Source of the DNA: Ciona savignyi | Lineage: Eukaryota > Chordata > Ascidiacea > Phlebobranchia > Cionidae | Length of the DNA stretch: 64,000 nucleotides | NCBI GenBank assembly: GCA_000149265.1 | Contig: CH001855.1 | Coordinates: 629,403 to 693,402, forward strand | Direction of reading: 5' to 3' | Part shown: positions 59,701 through 64,000 of the stretch, one piece after another | Layout: the number at the start of each line of letters is the position of its first letter | Numbering within the stretch: position 1 is the stretch's first letter | Notes under the pieces: generated by a model | Told to the model about the DNA's origin: nothing | The model's input: the letters and a program-made list of their open reading frames with translations, nothing else | Databases searched by the model: none | Program-made: the position numbers and the translations under genes

Positions 59701-60909
59701 TCACGGGGAACTGATTTTCTCATTTGTTGATATAATCTGTAAAGATTTGAGATTTAGTAGTAATATTTAAATACGATCCAAATCAAAATTCATGTCTTAT
59801 TCTTGTTCTTTTTCTGGAAGAATGTTTTGCTCTAAAAGTACATTCAGTCCTTATTCAAATAGAAATCGGGGTTTTATTCTTAATACAGGTTTACTTGAAT
59901 GGTCAAACGGTAAAGTAATGGATTTAAAATCGGTGCGTATTCGGTTCGACTTCCACGGTGATAAATATTCACCTGGCATTCTTTAAAATTTAAATGAGTA
60001 TTTTTCTTTGTTAAAATTTTTTTACACAAAATTTAAAATTTTTACACAAAATTCAAAATTTTTACACAAAATTCAAAATTTGTACACAAAATTCAAAATT
60101 TTTACACACTTGATCTAATGACATGTTCCTAACGAAAATTTGATATAAAGAGCAATAAAGTCAATTAATCATTTGCACAAGGTGTAAGATAACAACCAGG
60201 TTTAGAGTTTTAACTAGTCCTTACACACAAGTAATTATCAACCATTTTACCAATTGACCAATTAACTAAAATTATCAAGTTTACTGACAGAAATCGGTCA
60301 CCTGGTTACTTTATCATTTTTAGTATAGAACATAACACCATATTTCTATTTTAGGCCAGGATGTTTATATCATGCAGTATCCAGCATTGCAATTAAGCAG
60401 GATGTTTATATTTTATCCCCGTGAATGAACACAAGCTGGTGACGTTATCACACGGGCAATCGTCAGATCACCTAGCTTACACTTTTGTATTACCTATGTA
60501 TTTTTCATGTACACTATGTATCTTCGGAGCATAACGCATGGATTTTTAGATAGTGTCAGCAAAACAACATAACGACACAATAATAATTTTTATCTTAATC
60601 GGACTTTTCAGGAAATACCTAATTCATCTTAAATCCTTGTGTTTTAACGATTGTTTTTGTGGTGTGGTCCGTTTTCTGTGCCGGTATATGTTTGATTTGC
60701 TGTTATTTAATTCCATGGTGAATTATTAAAACTACTAAAAACTAAAATATTCAGTCCAAATACCTTGGATCACTGCGTGGTATTACGACCGCAATGCAAA
60801 ACAAAAAAGCCAACGAAGCCACACATTTTGTTGCCCTTCGTGACCAGAATTTGCGATAGCACCTGACAGGCAACAGTCGAAGCGCCAGGATTCTTCCACC
60901 ATTACTCAT
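53726..60909 (-). CDS. Beta-1,4-galactosyltransferase-family enzyme (8 exons, 398 aa)
   Basis: Minus-strand exons 60764-60909, 59573-59736, 58341-58452, 57654-57777, 56628-56793, 55901-56057, 54298-54390 and 53726-53960 are all in phase and give 398 aa, the length of vertebrate B4GALT1. Golgi type II topology: basic tail, then membrane anchor at about 29-44 (CVASLAFLFCIAVVIP). Family landmarks: GGCYNPTC (133-138 region), IAVIVPFKDRDAHL, YYLHPMMQRQ, the DVD metal motif (214-216), FGG (252-254), FWGWGGEDND (273-282), KMIVH (His309 as third metal ligand) and DGLSDLKY. Cys98/138 and Cys209/228 match the two conserved disulphides. It should transfer Gal (or GalNAc) from the UDP-sugar to terminal GlcNAc. 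The residue before FGG, Tyr in galactosyltransferases, is Asp251 here, so donor preference is open. B4GALT versus invertebrate B4GALNT cannot be settled by eye. Confidence 0.93.
53791..53862 (-). repeat. 36-bp in-frame tandem duplication in the galactosyltransferase last exon
   Basis: Two copies encode VIDIRKLDIQQV and VIDIRKLDIQRI back to back, adding 12 residues near the C-terminus after the conserved core. Confidence 0.9.
54356..54609. repeat. 127-bp tandem duplication including part of galactosyltransferase exon 7
   Basis: CGATATTTAGG recurs at 54356 and 54483. The second copy repeats the splice acceptor and roughly the first 30 bases of exon 7 (GGCATGAAAATTATTGCGGT on the minus strand) within intron 6, without the rest of the exon or a donor. 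Confidence 0.85.
54595..55130 (-). repeat. Group of S2 SINE copies in galactosyltransferase intron 6
   Basis: Three degraded minus copies begin at GTTTCGAACCCACGATGATC (54597), GTTTCGAACCCAAATTGTAC (54936) and TTTTCGAAACCATATAGGCC (about 55032). Each is followed by the GTTTTT spacer and a CGGT.GCGTTAA head remnant. Confidence 0.55.
55131..55900. other. Rest of galactosyltransferase intron 6
   Basis: Nothing coding. A short S1 tail remnant lies near 55712-55750 (GATAGAATACTTTTGTTTAT). Confidence 0.4.
56133..56405 (-). repeat. S1 SINE, diverged but near full length
   Basis: Single TATCC tail unit, body with GTTAACACACGGGTAATCGT and a recognisable head (CCAGTTTCGAACCTACAACA). Located in galactosyltransferase intron 5. 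Confidence 0.65.
56820..57340 (-). repeat. Tandem 38-39 bp units from an S1 tail plus further S1 fragments
   Basis: Three units of TATTACCACCGTGAATGGAA...GGCGTTATCACATG type (56820-56937) are followed by two truncated S1 pieces (56960-57030 and 57046-57340). The unit is the SINE segment next to its tail, amplified in place in intron 4. Confidence 0.6.
57453..57592. repeat. Minisatellite of about 39 bp
   Basis: Four units of the form ACAAGGGATAAAAAGCCACA plus AATACAATTCTTTTTAAT in intron 4 of the galactosyltransferase, ending about 60 bp before exon 4's donor. Confidence 0.7.
57868..57985 (-). repeat. S1 SINE, 3' half
   Basis: GGATATTCATG tail start and CACCTCGCGCCCACCGTCGG body. It stops in the middle of the body, in galactosyltransferase intron 3. 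Confidence 0.6.
58068..58292 (+). repeat. S1 SINE lacking its head
   Basis: GTGTCCTTGGGCAAGGCACT through CTTCCTATCC, ending 49 bp from exon 3 of the galactosyltransferase. Confidence 0.7.
59167..59555 (-). repeat. Cluster of three tandem S2 SINEs
   Basis: Copies at 59167-59268, 59301-59425 and 59452-59555, the last two very similar (GTTTCGAACCCATGATGGGC, GGTTAACC/GGTTAATC, CATTTGGCCACACGACCGTA). The middle copy has an internal repeat of GGACCGTGTATAAGAGACGG. The cluster abuts exon 2 of the galactosyltransferase, leaving under 20 bp to the splice donor. Confidence 0.75.
60010..60108. repeat. 20-bp tandem repeat
   Basis: Five units of TTTACACAAAATTCAAAATT with single-base variants in intron 1 of the galactosyltransferase. 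Confidence 0.85.
60395..60480 (-). repeat. S1 SINE 3' fragment
   Basis: ATCCCCGTGAATGAACAC and ATCACACGGGCAATCGTCAG. Galactosyltransferase intron 1. Confidence 0.6.
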
Positions 60910-62429
60910 CTTCTTCAACAGTACCGGTAACTAACCTTTAGCGTATTTACACAACAGACCTATAGCATATGTACAGATCCCTAAGCTACGGAGAACGTTG
61001 TACTGAATGATTCTAGAAAAATTATCAAAATATCTGTTTAACCATTCGGTTAGTTTAATATTCTCAATTATTTTTTGCTTCTCCGTTATCGTAATGAAAA
61101 AAATAGTGAATATCTATTTAAAAGAAGCAAAAGTAATAACGGTGCATCTACAAAACTAAACACACATGATATACCATAAGAAAAACAAACATACAGACGT
61201 GGCCGTTAAACATAACCATAAAAATACACTTTGCAAATTATTTAAGAAGGAATTATGAAACTACGGAAATAAGGAAATTAAATGCTATAGTTAAAATTTC
61301 TCTGTGCTACATTATAGTTAGAAGGATCAGTGAGTCATAATTTCTACATTCCTACAGGTTTAAACTCAGTACCCATACGATTTATTAATACTATAAATTT
61401 CCGTATCTCTTTCTGTTTTAAGTATTGCACATTTTTTCTCTGATTATCTTATAATTCCATAAATTCTGACGTAAATTACAAAAAAAAACGAAAAAGTGAT
61501 CATTAGTCATTTAAATATTCGTGAAAACGCCACTTAACACGAAAATATTTTAGATTTAAGCAAACCAAAAACAATTACACTGTACACAATGTCACAAAAT
61601 ATGAAGCCAAAATTGTAAGCTAGCACGTCCACTATTTAATACAAATTTGCAGCATTGTTCTCAATTATACGATCTACTAATGATTCCGTTCGCTTGGGAT
61701 GTCTGAATATTTAATGAATAATAATGAACTACAGCCTACGATTACATGAATGCCAATTTAATTATGCCGACTTAAACTCTCCTTACAAATATGGCTCGAC
61801 TGTGTAATGGCATTTTCTTAAAGGACAATTTTTATTCTGATTTGCATTTTTTTTGGCATTGACCTTTCTAGACCTTTCCTAGTTTTAGTCTTGACAAGTT
61901 TTCTTATAAGTCTCTATAGCTGTCTTTACTGTTAACAATAAAAGTGCATTTCCAACTCTAACAAAATCCATAAAATAACTCTCAAAATCATCCAAAAGAA
62001 GCGACATTACCGAAATCCTGTTTATCGGGCAAAACCAACCACAACAAAACTGTGTACGCGATAATTTGATCATGCAACGTATTCATTGCCCGATCTACCT
62101 CGAACCACGTCGCGACGTTGCCTTGGGCGCTTGGTATCAAAACCGTTGCCAAACTGCATCTGAAACATTCATCTGATTCGACAAAAGTCGGTAATTCAGG
62201 GCGCTTGATTTGCTCTTTTGTTATGTGCACTGTACATGCATAATACATCTAATAACAATGCGAGTCATTGATTCAGTGGTTTTATATACAGGCTTAAAAA
62301 GTTGGTAATCCAGGATTATCCATTAATTTCATTTGAAATGCCGCAGTATACAATAGAATACGCAGCTGCAATTTGGACTTTGATAAGATTGGACGTAACC
62401 GACTTTGTTAGGCACGAAAACTCTGACAA
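60910..62429. other. Upstream of the galactosyltransferase, nothing supported
   Basis: It should contain the promoter. I see no further splice-consistent exon. A minus-strand open frame at 61988-62248 has no neighbours or family features. Confidence 0.4.
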
Positions 62430-62960
62430 ACATATGGGTATAAATGAACCAACCATGCACACACTGTAATAACTTTATAACTTTGACTATGGGCATGATC
62501 TGTTTTCTGATACCAGCAGATAAGCCTTGGTCTATCACGCACAAGGATATAATTGCAGCAACATTCCATAAACTGTAATAACTTTAAAAACTTGACTGTG
62601 TGCTGGATGTGACAAGCGAAAACAGTATTTAAAGCCACACTTTAACACCCAAGAGATTATAAATAAACCTACAATCCACACACTAATAATTCAATTAACT
62701 TAACTGTGGACATGATGTGTCGTACGATACTAGTACGTAAAGCTTGAATTCCCACCAACGATGTCTATAAAGCAATCATCTACACACGCACTGCAAGAGC
62801 TCCAGCAACTCGACTGTTGGCATGGGGTGTACTATGATACTAGTACATAAACCTAAACTTTGCCGCTAAACCAACAGTCCAAACACTAATAACCCCATTA
62901 CCTTGACTGTAGACAGGATGTTTCTTATTATATTTCAAACCGACATTCCTACTCACGAGA
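62430..62960. repeat. Degenerate tandem array resembling an S1 body segment
   Basis: Five units of roughly 100-120 bp each begin near CACACTGTAATAACTTTATA / CACACTAATAATTCAATTAA / GCACTGCAAGAGCTCCAGCA and continue with CTTGACTGTGGACATGATGT-like sequence. The order matches CACACTGCAATAGCTCCGGT and CCGACGGTGGGCGCGAGGTG of S1, so an old SINE segment appears to have been amplified. Confidence 0.5.
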
Positions 62961-62991
62961 AAATATGAACCAACACTTCACACTAAGGATA

Positions 62992-63299
62992 TAATAGAAT
63001 AGGATAGAATATATATATCTGTCCCCAAGAATTGGAAAACCAAGGGAGGTTACAAACGGGCAATCGTCAGATCACCTCGCGTCCACCGTCGGGTTACCGG
63101 AGCTATCGCAGTGTGTTGTAGCCTATATGATTCACACGTTTCTTCAATTTGGTAGAACCCATTAATCTGCTGGGTTGAATCGATGTCCGTGAAGTGCCTT
63201 GCCCAAGGACACGACCCACCGGCTAGCAACCAGTTTCGTATCTACGACGCTTCGGCTGAAAGGCTACGCACTAAACTACCAGACTAACCGGGCGGACAG
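62992..63299 (-). repeat. S1 SINE, full length
   Basis: Tail TAGAATAGGATAGAATA, complete body and head ending CCGGGCGGAC. The best-preserved copy outside the lectin cluster. Confidence 0.78.
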
Positions 63300-64000
63300 T
63301 TAACAACTATTCAAGGCATTTCGTCATTAAAAGCACCATTAGGCCCTTATTCCAATAGAATGTGGACATTTGTTATTTACGCCGAGGTCTCACGGGGAAC
63401 TGTATTTATTATACTGTATATAAATGTATATGTATTCGACACTAACAGAATCATAAGGCCCTTATTCAAATAGAATTTGAACATTTGTGTCATAATCTTT
63501 ATTTTAATATGCGGTTTCCCTCCTTCCCGCTTTTCCTCATTTTAGGTTTTCCCTATGGTGGTTCGTGCCTGATTCTAGATGAAATTTTAGATCTATGTGT
63601 TTCCCCATTTCACCTTCGTCAGCTCCTTATTCAAATAGAATGTGAACATTGGTTATTCCACATATTAAAATAAAATTAAATTTTCATTTGTGGTCAAACA
63701 ATAAGATTGGATGAGCGCGTAAACACACAAAGAAAATTGTGGCAAACAGAACTGAATGTTATAAGATAAACTTCTGTACTAAGTTGTTTAAATTCATTCT
63801 GCATGGTCTGATAAAAAATAATGTCATTTAGTAAAAGGCAGACGTTTTGGCTGCAAATGACGACAACTTGCTCCAAAGCGCTATACCGAACATTCTTTCA
63901 GGGCTGTATGTCGTTTGCTCTTATTTAAATTTTAATTGCTTAATATTGTTTTTTCGCCTAGGTTTGGCGGTCGCGTCCGCTATATTTATTAAATTATATC
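63300..64000. other. Window end, short dispersed repeat only
   Basis: TTATTCAAATAGAATGTGAA, with CATTTGTTATT-like continuation, occurs three times (about 63348, 63460 and 63630). No gene seen. Confidence 0.45.

Noticed and set aside
61988..62248. 86-aa minus-strand open frame upstream of the galactosyltransferase
   Set aside because: Protein-like in parts, but without supporting exons, homologous landmarks or a second copy. Left as chance.
1..64000. CRISPR arrays, bacterial operons or phage genes
   Set aside because: No direct-repeat/spacer arrays of that type. The regular 124-bp array is exon duplication, and all genes have spliceosomal introns.

Overview
The window is AT-rich animal DNA with small, mostly symmetric-phase exons, short introns and dense SINE and DNA-transposon litter. 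The gene content suggests an invertebrate deuterostome, most likely an ascidian of the Ciona type. That is inferred from the C-type lectin cluster with collectin-like architecture, the L1/Tx1-type LINE and the compact gene style. No single marker proves it.

Positions 1 to about 47260 hold a C-type lectin cluster folded as a large imperfect inverted duplication. Family A genes have four exons: a signal peptide, a 90-residue domain that looks to me like the Notch-ligand N-terminal (MNNL/C2) fold, and two CTLD exons. They are A1 (675-1914 +, intact), A2 (7817-9473 +, one frameshift), A3 (11213-11627 +, fragment), A4 (17314-18468 +, intact), A7 (25571-27112 +, nonsense codon), A5 (41206-42309 -, frameshift) and A6 (45361-46590 -, nonsense and frameshift). 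Family B genes are collectin-like: signal peptide, collagen stalk, a run of 63-bp coiled-coil exons, a short linker and a CTLD. They are B1 (12376-14345 -, open throughout but with the collagen stalk cleanly removed), B2 (21159-21779 -, only the CTLD exons) and B3 (30728-38478 +, keeps collagen but is broken by a LINE, a stop codon and a 2-bp deletion). A and B genes sit tail to tail in repeated modules. All apparently intact copies lie in the left arm, while their mirror partners in the right arm are broken.

A 5.39-kb L1/Tx1-like LINE (30830-36217) with a 13-bp target duplication, a 43-A tail and an open ORF2 sits in the collagen exon of B3. A 3.36-kb tandem-repeat element (3239-6593) is present only in the left arm. 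Its empty site in the right arm shows insertion between A and T with a CTAG 3' end, suggestive of a Helitron-like element. The spacer between the arms (about 21830-29950) holds A7, a decayed CTLD exon and a probable TTAA-type DNA transposon.

From 48546 to 60909 two minus-strand genes follow head to tail. The upstream one is a complete beta-1,4-galactosyltransferase-family enzyme (8 exons, 398 aa). The downstream one is an unrecognised 439-aa type II membrane protein (8 exons). I reconstructed both by eye from splice sites, and the exon lengths sum to whole codons in each. Their introns are full of two tRNA-derived SINE families, called S1 and S2 here. Positions 60910-64000 contain SINEs and degenerate repeats but no gene I can support.
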